In this document: one piece after another, positions 36,055-44,102 of the stretch
Position numbering within the stretch: position 1 is the first letter of the stretch
Layout of the letters: each line of letters opens with the position of its first letter
Origin: Gemmobacter caeruleus
GTDB lineage: Bacteria > Pseudomonadota > Alphaproteobacteria > Rhodobacterales > Rhodobacteraceae
Reading direction: 5' to 3'
NCBI RefSeq assembly: GCF_008271655.1
Contig: NZ_VKKX01000044.1
Coordinates: 385,918 to 449,917 of the forward strand
Length of the DNA: 64,000 nt
The notes under the pieces: generated by a model
The model's input: the letters and a program-made list of their open reading frames with translations, nothing else
Told to the model about the DNA's origin: nothing
Database searches by the model: none
Position numbers and translations under genes: made by a program

Positions 36055-37488
36055 TTACTGCTTGCCAAGCGCCTTGAGCACGCGATCCAGGCTTTCGCCC
36101 TGAAAGCTGACCACCGGCGCGTCCTTGGCCAGGTTGTAATAACCCGTCACATCATAGGTCGGAATGCCGAGGTTCAGATCCTTGACGGTCAGCTTTCCCA
36201 TGGCCGCCAGCACCTGATAGACGTAGAAATAGCGCTGCGCTTCGGATTGGACGCGCGCGGCGCGGGCATCCAGCACGTTCTGTTCGGCATCCAGCACCTC
36301 CAGCGTGGTGCGGGCCCCCAGCTTGGCTTCTTCGCGCAGGCCCTGGAAAGCCACCTGCGCCGCCTCGATCTGAAGCTGGTTGGCCGAGATCTGCGCCGCC
36401 GAAACATCAAGCTGCGCCCAGGCGGTGCCAAGGTTCTGATCCAGCCCGACGGCGGTCTGATGCAATGCGGCGCGCTGCGCCTCGCGCTGCATCTGTGCCT
36501 GACGCAGCTGCGAGGACAGCCGCCCCCCGGCATAGAGCGTCTGGCTCATGGTCACGCCCAGGCTTTCCTGCGCGTAATGGTTGGAATCGCCGGCCCCGCC
36601 GCTGAGCGTGACCGCCCCGCGCGCGCTGACGGTCGGGCGCATGTTGGCCTTGGCCAGTTCGATGTTCAGATCGGCGACCTTGACCAGATGCTGCTGGCGA
36701 ATCATGTTGGGATGTTCGCGCCGCGCCACCGCCTGCGCCGCATCGAGCGACGCGGGCAGCCTGGGCGCACGCGGCAGCGACGCCAGTTTGCCGGGGTAAT
36801 GCCCGACCGCCGCCTTGAAGCTTTCGCGCGCCACGCGCACATCGCCTTCGGCAGATGCCAGCGCGGCCCGCGCCTCGGCCAGTTGCGCCTCGGCCAGCGC
36901 GACATCGGTGCGCGTCACCTCGCCCACGTCGAAACGGTCGCGCGTGGCCTTCAGCTCCTCGCCGATGACATTGACATAGTTCTGGCGCAGGTTCTGGATT
37001 TCCAGCGCGAGGCGCACATTGACATAGGCCTGCACCGCGGTCAGCAGCACGTCCTGTTCGATCCCGACCAGACCGGCGCGGGTGGCCAGAACGGATTCCT
37101 TGGCCGCCTCGACGCTGGCCTTGTTGCGGCCGAAATCCAGCAGCGTCAGCTGGATGGCCAGTTCGACCGTGGTCTGTTCGGCAAAGCTTTCGGTGCGCAC
37201 CATGTCAAAGCCCGAGCCGTTGAAGACCGGCGAGGCGATGTCGTTCAGGCGGCGCTGCTTGTAGTAATTCGCGCTGTAGGTGATGACCGGGCGCAGCGCC
37301 GACACCGCCTGCGCCACGTTTTCATCCGCCGCCGCCAGCAGGGCGCGGTTCTGGTCCAGCAGATGCGAATTGCGATAGGCCGCGACCAGCGTATCCGCCA
37401 GACTTTCCGCCCAGGCGGCGGGGGTGGTGGCGAATGTCAGCAGGGCCACGGCGGCCGTCGCCGCAAGTTTCCGCTTCAGACCGACCAT
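36055..37488 (-). CDS. tolC: TolC family outer-membrane channel
   Basis: Outer-membrane trimer subunit of type I secretion and efflux systems. It is 477 residues with a signal peptide (MVGLKRKLAATAAVALLTFATTPAAWA). Two OEP repeats are seen: the first starts SLADTLVAAYRNSHLL, with RDRFDVGEVTRTDVALAEAQLAEARA, and the second starts near ASLDAAQAVARREHP with EEAKLGARTTLEVLDAEQNVLDARAARVQSEAQRYFYVYQVLAAMG. The ATG at 37488 follows AGGAG. It could serve the RTX protein at 5-6.3 kb, although no partner ABC or adaptor gene is near. Confidence 0.92.
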   Translation of the reverse strand: MVGLKRKLAATAAVALLTFATTPAAWAESLADTLVAAYRNSHLLDQNRALLAAADENVAQAVSALRPVITYSANYYKQRRLNDIASPVFNGSGFDMVRTESFAEQTTVELAIQLTLLDFGRNKASVEAAKESVLATRAGLVGIEQDVLLTAVQAYVNVRLALEIQNLRQNYVNVIGEELKATRDRFDVGEVTRTDVALAEAQLAEARAALASAEGDVRVARESFKAAVGHYPGKLASLPRAPRLPASLDAAQAVARREHPNMIRQQHLVKVADLNIELAKANMRPTVSARGAVTLSGGAGDSNHYAQESLGVTMSQTLYAGGRLSSQLRQAQMQREAQRAALHQTAVGLDQNLGTAWAQLDVSAAQISANQLQIEAAQVAFQGLREEAKLGARTTLEVLDAEQNVLDARAARVQSEAQRYFYVYQVLAAMGKLTVKDLNLGIPTYDVTGYYNLAKDAPVVSFQGESLDRVLKALGKQ

Positions 37489-37605
37489 GGACAGGCTCCT
37501 GTTCTTGCTTGTGCGCAGCGGGGACAAGGCCCGGCCGGGCAGACCGGACGAACCCCGGCCGTCTACGTCCCGGCGCGCGATTTCCGTCGCGCCGGGCGGG
37601 ATGTC

Positions 37606-38259
37606 TTACAGCGCAAAGGCCTTGTGGCGCGCAAAGCCCGGCAGGACCGGGGCCGAGGCGTTGAAGACCTGGCGCCAGGTGATCGCGCCGTCGATCTTGT
37701 AGCCGACCCGGGCCACGCCCAGATTGCCTTCCATGAAGATCGCGCCGATGCGCCCACCTTCCTTGAGCTGCGCGAGCAGCGGCTCGGGCAGGGTTTCGAC
37801 GGCGCCTTGCAGGGTGATCACGTCATAGGGGCCGGCCTTGGCCGAGCCATCGGCCAGCTTGCCCTTGACCACGGCGGCATTGTCCACGCCTTCGGCCGAA
37901 AGGGTGCGCTGCGCCTCGTCGGCCAAGGTCTCGTCCTCCTCGACCGCGACGACGGCCTCGGCCATGCGGGCGATGATCGCGGTGGAGTAGCCAAGGCCGC
38001 AGCCCAGATCCAGCACGGTCTCCGCGGGCTGGATGTCCAGCGCGTCCAGCAGTTTGGCCAGCGTGCGCGGATCCAGCACGACGCGGCCGGCGCCAAGCGC
38101 CACATGTTCGCCCACATAGGCGGCCTCGCGCCGGGCGGGCGGCACATAGCTTTCGCGCGGGACGTTCAGCATCGCTTCGATGATGGTGTATTTCGTGACA
38201 TCCGACGGGCGGACCTGAGTATCGACCATCATGGTGCGGCGGGCGGCAAAGTCGGTCAT
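37606..38259 (-). CDS. pcm: protein-L-isoaspartate O-methyltransferase family protein
   Basis: S-adenosylmethionine-dependent methyltransferase that starts repair of isoaspartyl residues. It is 217 residues. The SAM motif I is [15 protein letters not shown] (about 83-97), with the acidic end of the next strand in VVAVEEDE and [27 protein letters not shown] further on. The start [30 protein letters not shown] is typical of the alphaproteobacterial branch, whose activity on isoaspartate is less certain. It is 117 bases upstream of tolC on the same strand. Confidence 0.87.
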   Translation of the reverse strand: MTDFAARRTMMVDTQVRPSDVTKYTIIEAMLNVPRESYVPPARREAAYVGEHVALGAGRVVLDPRTLAKLLDALDIQPAETVLDLGCGLGYSTAIIARMAEAVVAVEEDETLADEAQRTLSAEGVDNAAVVKGKLADGSAKAGPYDVITLQGAVETLPEPLLAQLKEGGRIGAIFMEGNLGVARVGYKIDGAITWRQVFNASAPVLPGFARHKAFAL

Positions 38260-38455
38260 GCTGAACTCGTCAGTCTGGTTTCAATCCAGAGTGTCATGCC
38301 ACAGAAACCCCGCTTCGGCAACACGGCTTCGCGGCTGCGGCAATACACACATTCATCTTTTGATATGTATTTTCCCGCGACGGCACAAGCCCTTTTTGCC
38401 CGTCCGGGGGCCGCGCCGCCTTGACCCCGGCCCTGCCCTCGCGTCATCTCGGGGC

Positions 38456-38821
38456 ATGACACAGGATGCAACGCTTTGGCACAATCCCCGATGCTCCACT
38501 TCGCGCGCGGCGCTGGCGCGGCTGCGCGCGGCCGGGCTGGAGCCGCGGATCGTGCCCTATCTGGAGACCGGCTTTGCCGAGGCAGAGCTGCGGGGGCTGC
38601 TGGCCGCCGCCGGGCTGACCCCGCCCGAGGCATTGCGCCGGAAAGAGCCGCTGGCCGCTGAACTGGGCCTGCTGGCGCCCGGCATCGCCGATGAGGCGAT
38701 CCTGGCGGCCATGCTGGCCCATCCCGTGCTGGTGGAGCGGCCCTTTGTCGCCACCGCGCGCGGCACCGCGCTTTGCCGCCCGGCGGAGCGGATCGAGGCG
38801 CTGTTGCCCGTATCGAATTAG
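38456..38821 (+). CDS. arsC: arsenate reductase-type ArsC (glutaredoxin-dependent family)
   Basis: A 121-residue thioredoxin-fold protein. The single active-site cysteine is in HNPRCSTSR (C13), and the conserved arginines of the family appear in LRRKEPL, LVERPF and LCRPAER. Family members reduce arsenate with glutathione and glutaredoxin, but many stand-alone copies have no proven arsenic role. No arsB or arsR is adjacent. The last codons and stop overlap the LysR-type box that precedes the catabolic cluster. Confidence 0.85.
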   Translation: MTQDATLWHNPRCSTSRAALARLRAAGLEPRIVPYLETGFAEAELRGLLAAAGLTPPEALRRKEPLAAELGLLAPGIADEAILAAMLAHPVLVERPFVATARGTALCRPAERIEALLPVSN

Positions 38822-38832
38822 GTGCAGCCTAA
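38818..38832. promoter_or_regulatory. LysR-type box, site 1 (before the HpaB-like gene)
   Basis: TTAGGTGCAGCCTAA, a TTAGG-N5-CCTAA inverted repeat containing the T-N11-A core of LysR-type sites, centred about 90 bases before the HpaB-like ATG. It is followed by TCAAAG, as at site 2. A further CCCCCTAAG half-site-like run lies at 38858-38866. Confidence 0.7.
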
Positions 38833-38914
38833 TCAAAGCTGAATAACCTATTGCTTTCCCCCTAAGCCATCCTGCGCCAGTCTGGGCTTGAGCATCGGCT
38901 TTTGGGGGCTGCGC

Positions 38915-40411
38915 ATGATCCGCACCGGCGAAGACTACCGCGCGTCGATCCGCGATGGCCGCGCCGTTCTGGTCGGCGGCGAGAGGGTGGCCGATGTGGC
39001 GACCCATCCGGCCTTTCGCCCGATGGTCGATCTGCGCGCCCGGTTGCATGACATGGCGCATGATCCCGAACACCGCGCGACTCTGGTCACCACCCGCCGC
39101 GGCACCCCGCAGCCGGTGACCCATGCCCTGCCCTTTTCGCAGGCCGACTGGTGGGCCAAGCGCCGCGCGACCGATCTGATCCTCGACACCGCCGGCGGCA
39201 TCGTGGGCCGCATCGGCGACGAGACGGCGGGCGAGGTCTGGGCGCTGCATGACCTGCGCGACACGCTTCTGACGCTCGATCCCCGCCACGGCGCGCATGT
39301 CGCCCCGCAGGTAGGCCGCTTTCTGGCCGAGGATGGCTTTCTGATTTCCGGCAATGCCGATCCGGCGGACCGGCTGCCGCCGGGCGCGCAGGGCCGGCCC
39401 GCACCCCTGCATGTGCAGCGCGAGACCGATGTGGGCATCGTGCTGCGGGGCGCGAAATACCTGACCGGCGCGGCCTATGCCAACCGCGCCTTCGTCAAGC
39501 CGGCGCTGTCGCTGGCAGAGGAACCGGCGCAGACCGACCGCGCGCTTGGCTTCTTTTGCGATCTGGGGGCGCCGGGGCTGAAGATCGTCTGCCGCGCCAC
39601 CGCCGCCCGGCCCGAGGATCAGCCCCTGACGGCCCGCTGCACCGAAAGCGACAGCCTGGTCCTGTTCGACGATGTGCTGATCCCGTGGGAGGACGTGGTG
39701 TTCTACCGCGCGCCGCAGGCGGCCCGGCATCTGCGCGCGGTGCTGCACCGCTACAGCGCCTTTCCCTTCGTGCAGCGCCTGTTGCGGCAGGCCGATCTGA
39801 TGATCGGCGCGGCACTCGCCAGCCTGCGGCTTGCCGGGCAGGATCGCCATGCCGGCGTGCAGGACAAGCTGGCGCGGCTGGCCCTGTGGCGCGAGGGGAT
39901 CCATGCCCATCTGACCGCCGCGATCGCCTTGGCCGAACGCTCGGCCGGCGGGTTGATGATGCCCAACCAGTCGCTGCTTTATGCCGGTCGGGTCATGGCG
40001 CTGACCGATCTGCCCGCGATGCTGCACCTGACGCGCGAATTGTGCGGCGGCCAGATCGCGCTGATGCCCGACGCCGCCAGCTTTCGCAGCCCCGAAACGG
40101 CGGATTGGCTGGATCGCTGCCATGATGGCGCGGGGGGCACGGCCGAGGATCGCCGCCGCCTGATGGCCTTTGCCCGCGACCTTCTGAACAGCGATCAGGC
40201 GGGCCAGCGGCTCAGCTTCCAGCTTTTTGCGCAAAGCCCGCCCCATGCGCAGCTTGCCGCGCTTTATCACAGCTTTGACTGGGACGGGCCGCTGCATCTG
40301 ATGCGGCAGGCGGCTGCGCTGGAAGGCGCGATCCCTGACCCGCGATCCGATTCCGCCCTGACCCCCTGGTTCAGCACCGAAACCCGCAGCCCCCAGCCCG
40401 CGCTTGGATGA
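38915..40411 (+). CDS. HpaB-like flavin-dependent monooxygenase (4-hydroxyphenylacetate 3-hydroxylase family)
   Basis: A 498-residue oxygenase component that would use FADH2 supplied by a separate reductase to hydroxylate or oxidatively open a ring. Family segments include MIRTGEDYRASIRDGRAVLVGGERV at the start, HVQRETDVGIVLRGAKYLTGAAYANRAFV in the middle, and DVLIPWEDVVFY, with an acyl-CoA-dehydrogenase-like C-terminal half. The ATG at 38915 follows GGGGG by six bases. No HpaC-type reductase is in the window. It is the first gene of the cluster; the Rieske gene follows 13 bases later. The substrate is unknown, and a phenol is not implied by the neighbours. Confidence 0.82.
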   Translation: MIRTGEDYRASIRDGRAVLVGGERVADVATHPAFRPMVDLRARLHDMAHDPEHRATLVTTRRGTPQPVTHALPFSQADWWAKRRATDLILDTAGGIVGRIGDETAGEVWALHDLRDTLLTLDPRHGAHVAPQVGRFLAEDGFLISGNADPADRLPPGAQGRPAPLHVQRETDVGIVLRGAKYLTGAAYANRAFVKPALSLAEEPAQTDRALGFFCDLGAPGLKIVCRATAARPEDQPLTARCTESDSLVLFDDVLIPWEDVVFYRAPQAARHLRAVLHRYSAFPFVQRLLRQADLMIGAALASLRLAGQDRHAGVQDKLARLALWREGIHAHLTAAIALAERSAGGLMMPNQSLLYAGRVMALTDLPAMLHLTRELCGGQIALMPDAASFRSPETADWLDRCHDGAGGTAEDRRRLMAFARDLLNSDQAGQRLSFQLFAQSPPHAQLAALYHSFDWDGPLHLMRQAAALEGAIPDPRSDSALTPWFSTETRSPQPALG

Positions 40412-40424
40412 CAGGACACCGATC

Positions 40425-41558
40425 ATGAACCACCCTGCCCCGCTTACCCCCGCCGCAGAGCTGCACCGCAATGTCTCGGTCCCGCTGGAGCGCGCCCATG
40501 CCATGCCGAAATCGGTCTATACCTCGACCGCCTTTCTGGAACAGGAACAGCGCCACGTCTTTGCCGCCGACTGGGTCTGTGCCGGCCGCGCCGAAAGCCT
40601 GGCCGCGCCGGGTGATTACCTGACGATGGAAATCGCCGGCGAGCCGGTTCTGGTGCTGCGCGACCGCGATGGCGTGGTGCGGGCGATGTCGAATGTCTGC
40701 CGTCACCGCATGTCCACCCTGCTGCAAGGGCGCGGCCATGTGCGCAGCATCGTCTGTCCCTATCACGCCTGGACCTACAATCTGGACGGATCGCTGCGCG
40801 GCGCCCCGGCGATGACGCTCAATGACAGTTTCTGCAAAGAGGCGCTTGGCCTGCCCGCCCTGCGCTGCGAGGTCTGGCAAGGCTGGATCATGGTCACCCT
40901 CAACCCCGACGCCCCCGCGCCCGAAACGGCACTGGCCGAGGTGACACGCCTGATCGCCCCCTTCGACATGACCGGCTATCGCGAGGTCTGGCGCGAGACC
41001 TTTCGCTGGGCAACCAACTGGAAGGTGCTGGCCGAGAATTTCATGGAAAGCTATCACCTGCCGATGTGCCATGCCGGCACGATCGGCGGCGCGTCCAAGC
41101 TGGAGGAGATGGTCTGCCCGACCGGCGGCGCGGCCTTCAACTATCACTGGATCCTCAAGAATGACACGGTGCCGCTGGCGCTGGCACATCCGACCAATAC
41201 CACGCTGACCGGCGATGACCGGCGCAAGACCTGGTTGCTGGCGATCTATCCGTCGCTGCTGATCACGCTGACGCCGGGCTATTTCTGGTATCTCTCGCTG
41301 ACGCCCGACGGGCCGGGCCATGTGAATGTGCTCTATGGCGGCGGCATGTCCGAGGAATGGCTGGCCGATCCGCAGGCCGAAACCCATCTCGCCGCCGTGC
41401 GCGCCCTGCTGGACGATGTGAACGCCGAAGACAAGGGCTGCACCGAAAAGGTCTATCGCGGGCTTTGCGCCGGCCTGTCAGAACCCGGACCGCTCAGCCA
41501 TCTGGAGCGGCCGAATTACGAATTCGCCCAATATCTCGCCCGCCGCATCCCGGCCTGA
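40425..41558 (+). CDS. Rieske [2Fe-2S] ring-hydroxylating-type oxygenase alpha subunit
   Basis: A 377-residue terminal oxygenase. The Rieske cluster ligands are in CRHRMSTLL and CPYHAWTYNLDG (CxH...CxxH, about residues 91-115). The mononuclear iron site is in NFMESYHLPMCH (two histidines), with a carboxylate expected in the C-terminal domain. It resembles the oxygenases acting on quaternary or N-methyl amines and aliphatic substrates more than classical aromatic dioxygenases (impression, not tested). No ferredoxin reductase is adjacent. The ATG at 40425 follows AGGAC. It lies between two flavin monooxygenase genes. Confidence 0.9.
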   Translation: MNHPAPLTPAAELHRNVSVPLERAHAMPKSVYTSTAFLEQEQRHVFAADWVCAGRAESLAAPGDYLTMEIAGEPVLVLRDRDGVVRAMSNVCRHRMSTLLQGRGHVRSIVCPYHAWTYNLDGSLRGAPAMTLNDSFCKEALGLPALRCEVWQGWIMVTLNPDAPAPETALAEVTRLIAPFDMTGYREVWRETFRWATNWKVLAENFMESYHLPMCHAGTIGGASKLEEMVCPTGGAAFNYHWILKNDTVPLALAHPTNTTLTGDDRRKTWLLAIYPSLLITLTPGYFWYLSLTPDGPGHVNVLYGGGMSEEWLADPQAETHLAAVRALLDDVNAEDKGCTEKVYRGLCAGLSEPGPLSHLERPNYEFAQYLARRIPA

Positions 41559-41585
41559 GGCACCCAACCGATGAAGGAACCCCCG

Positions 41586-42854
41586 ATGTCTGTGGAACGG
41601 ATCGAAGCGCTGGTGGTCGGCGCGGGCCAGGCCGGCATCGCCATGAGCGAACATCTCTCGCGCCATGGCGTGCCGCATCTGGTGCTGGAACAGGGGCGCG
41701 TGGCGGAACGCTGGCGCTCCTGCCGCTGGGACAGCCTGGTGGCGAACGGCCCGGCCTGGCATGACCGCTTTCCCGGCGCCGAATTTTCGGGCGACCCCGA
41801 GGCCTTTGTCGGCAAGGAGGGCGTTGCGGATTATTTCGTCGATTACGCCGCCCGCATCGCGGCGCCGCTGCGCTGCGGGGTGACGGTGACCGGCGTGACC
41901 CGCCTGCCCGAGCGCGCGGGCTTTCGCGTCGAAACCTCGGAAGGGCCGATCGAGGCCGGCTATGTGATCGCGGCCACCGGCGCCTTCCAGACCCCGGTCA
42001 TCCCGCCGCTGGTGCCGGCGGATGCGGGCATCGCCCAGATCCATTCCAACAGCTACCGCAACCCCGCGCAACTGCCCGAGGGCGGCGTGCTGGTCGTCGG
42101 CGCCGGTTCCTCCGGTACCCAGATCGCCGAGGAATTGCTGGCCGCTGGGCGCAAGGTCTGGCTCTCGGTCGGGCCGCATGACCGCCCGCCACGGCGCTAT
42201 CGCGGCCGCGATTTCGTCTGGTGGCTGGGCGTGCTGAACAAATGGGATGCCGACGCGCCCGAAGGCGCCGAACATACCACCATCGCGGTCAGCGGCGCCC
42301 ATGGCGGGGCGACGGTCGATTTCCGCAAGCTCGCGGCGCGCGGCATGGTGCTGATGGGCCGGACCGAGGGCTGGCGTGACGGCGCGCTGACCTTTGCCGA
42401 CGATCTGGGCCGCAACATCCGCCGGGGCGACGCCAATTACCTGTCGCTGCTCGACGAGGCCGATGCCTGGGCCGCGCGCAACGGCATCGACCTGCCCCCC
42501 GAACCCGAAGCGCGCGAGATCGGCCCCGACCCCGATTGCATGACCCATCCGCGGCTCAGCCTCGACCTGCGGGCCGAAGGCATCACGACGATCCTGTGGG
42601 CCACCGGATTTTCCAACGATTACGGCTGGCTGCGGGTCGATGCGCTGGACGGCCAGGGCAAACCGCGCCACCAGAGCGGCGTCTCGTCGGAACCCGGCAT
42701 CTATTTCCTCGGCCTGCCCTACCAGTCGCGGCGCGGATCCTCCTTCATCTGGGGGGTCTGGCACGATGCGAAATTCGTGGCCGACCATATCGCCAAGCAA
42801 CGCAGCTACCTTGCCTATCGCGCGCCCGGCGACACCGCCGCCGCCGCGGAATGA
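41586..42854 (+). CDS. FAD/NAD(P)-binding monooxygenase (CzcO/flavin-monooxygenase-like)
   Basis: A 422-residue flavoprotein with two Rossmann motifs: FAD-binding VVGAGQAGIAMSEHL at residues 9-23 and NADPH-binding VVGAGSSGTQIAEELL at about 176. Between them is the ATGAFQTPVIPPL segment common in N-hydroxylating and Baeyer-Villiger-type monooxygenases. The ATG at 41586 has AAGGAA seven bases upstream; the ATG at 41571 is the alternative. It is the third oxidative gene in the cluster, and RidA follows 14 bases later. The substrate is unknown. Confidence 0.88.
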   Translation: MSVERIEALVVGAGQAGIAMSEHLSRHGVPHLVLEQGRVAERWRSCRWDSLVANGPAWHDRFPGAEFSGDPEAFVGKEGVADYFVDYAARIAAPLRCGVTVTGVTRLPERAGFRVETSEGPIEAGYVIAATGAFQTPVIPPLVPADAGIAQIHSNSYRNPAQLPEGGVLVVGAGSSGTQIAEELLAAGRKVWLSVGPHDRPPRRYRGRDFVWWLGVLNKWDADAPEGAEHTTIAVSGAHGGATVDFRKLAARGMVLMGRTEGWRDGALTFADDLGRNIRRGDANYLSLLDEADAWAARNGIDLPPEPEAREIGPDPDCMTHPRLSLDLRAEGITTILWATGFSNDYGWLRVDALDGQGKPRHQSGVSSEPGIYFLGLPYQSRRGSSFIWGVWHDAKFVADHIAKQRSYLAYRAPGDTAAAAE

Positions 42855-42868
42855 CCCGGAGAGACCCC

Positions 42869-43285
42869 ATGACCCATACCCGCTACCGCAAGTTCAACAC
42901 CCGCGACACCTATCCCGAACAGCGCCTCGACAACGATCTGTGCCAGGCTGTCGCCACCCGGGGCGGCACGACGCTCTGGATGCGTGGCCAATGCCCGCAG
43001 GAGCTGGACACCGCACAGAACATCGCCACGCATGATCCGGTGGAACAGACCCACAAGGTGATGCAGAACATCCGCCAACTGGTCGAAGAGGCCGGCGGCC
43101 GCATGGAACATGTGGTGAAACTGGTGGTCTACCTGACCGATGTCCGCCACCGCGAAGCGGTCTACCGGACCATGGGCGAATATATCAAGTGCGTGCATCC
43201 GGTCTGCACCGGCCTGACCGTGGTTGCCCTTGCCCGCCCCGACTGGCTGGTGGAAATCGACGCCACCGCCGTCATTCCCGATTGA
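42869..43285 (+). CDS. RidA family enamine/imine deaminase
   Basis: A 138-residue protein of the RidA/YjgF/UK114 family, which hydrolyses reactive enamines and imines released by amino-acid-like intermediates. Family features are THKVMQNIRQLVEEAGGRMEHVVKLVVYLTD and the C-terminal VALARPDWLVEIDATAVIPD. The ATG follows CCGGAGAG. Its place after three oxygenases suggests it clears an imine or enamine made in the pathway. A palindromic repeat separates it from the DUF1028 gene. Confidence 0.9.
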   Translation: MTHTRYRKFNTRDTYPEQRLDNDLCQAVATRGGTTLWMRGQCPQELDTAQNIATHDPVEQTHKVMQNIRQLVEEAGGRMEHVVKLVVYLTDVRHREAVYRTMGEYIKCVHPVCTGLTVVALARPDWLVEIDATAVIPD

Positions 43286-43309
43286 TCCCGCAAGACCGGG
43301 GGCTGTCTG

Positions 43310-43392
43310 CCCCCGGACCCCCGAGGATATTTCCGAACAGATGAAACCGCCTTCCTTCATCTGTTCTCAAATATCCCACGGGGGTCCGGGGG
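43310..43392. repeat. REP-like intergenic palindrome, copy 2
   Basis: A long imperfect inverted repeat with arms CCCCCGGACCCCCG...GGATATTT...GAACAGATGAA and the matching right arm TTCATCTGTTC...AAATATCC...GGGGGTCCGGGGG. It shares the GAACAGATGA core and GGATAT flank with the copy at 20711-20774. Further G/C hairpins flank it (GGGGGCTGTCTGCCCCC on the left). Here it lies inside a co-directional cluster. Confidence 0.8.
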
Positions 43393-43427
43393 TGTGAAAC
43401 CCCCGGCCGCACCGAAAGAGCCTGTGC

Positions 43428-44102
43428 ATGACCTTTTCCCTTGTGGCCCGCTGCGGCCGGACCGGCCAGTTTGGCATGGTGATCTCCTCCTCCTCGCCCG
43501 CGGTCGCCGCCCGTTGCGCGCATGTGCGGGCGGGGGTCGGCGTGGTGGCAAGCCAGAACGTGACCGACCCGGCGCTCGGGCCGTTGCTCCTTGATACGCT
43601 GGCCGAGGGGCTGGTGGCCGGCGCCGCGTTGGCGCGGGTGGTGCAGGACCGCGCCCATATCGACTATCGGCAATTGCTGGTGGTCGATCGCATGGGCGGG
43701 GTGGCGATCCATTCCGGGCGGCAGGTGCTGGGTCTCTGGGGCGAGGCGCGGGGGCAGGATTGTGCGGCGGGGGGCAATCTGCTGGCCGATGACGGCGTGC
43801 CCGCCGCCATGGTCGCGGCCTTCGAGGTCGCCCCGGGTGCCCTGGGTGACCGGCTGATGCGCGCCTTGCGCGCGGGGCTGGAGGCCGGGGGCGAGGCCGG
43901 GCCGGTGCATTCGGCCGGGCTCAAGATCGCCGACCGGCTGTCCTGGCCGCTGGTCGATCTGCGCTGCGACTGGACCGAAGCCTGCCCGATTGCCGCGCTC
44001 GAGGCCGCCTGGGCGGTCTATCAGCCCCAGATGGCCGCCTATGTGCAGCGCGCCGAAGATCCGACCCAAGCCCCCTCTTACGGAGTTCCCGGCGATGAAT
44101 GA
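43428..44102 (+). CDS. DUF1028 domain protein
   Basis: A 224-residue protein of the DUF1028 family, which has an Ntn-hydrolase-like fold but no proven general activity. The opening MTFSLVARCGRTGQFGMVISSSSPAVAARCAHVRAGVGVVASQN is the family signature, with GNLLADDGVPAAMVAAFE and RLMRALRAGLEAGGEAGPVHSAGL later. Members often sit beside RidA proteins in catabolic clusters, as here. An amide or imide hydrolase role is plausible (inference). Its end overlaps the aldehyde dehydrogenase start by eight bases. Confidence 0.88.
   Translation: MTFSLVARCGRTGQFGMVISSSSPAVAARCAHVRAGVGVVASQNVTDPALGPLLLDTLAEGLVAGAALARVVQDRAHIDYRQLLVVDRMGGVAIHSGRQVLGLWGEARGQDCAAGGNLLADDGVPAAMVAAFEVAPGALGDRLMRALRAGLEAGGEAGPVHSAGLKIADRLSWPLVDLRCDWTEACPIAALEAAWAVYQPQMAAYVQRAEDPTQAPSYGVPGDE

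Noticed and set aside
37560..37600. Hairpin CCCGGCGCG / CGCGCCGGG between pcm and tolC
   Set aside because: No T-tract in the leftward direction and the two genes seem cotranscribed, so it is not called a terminator.
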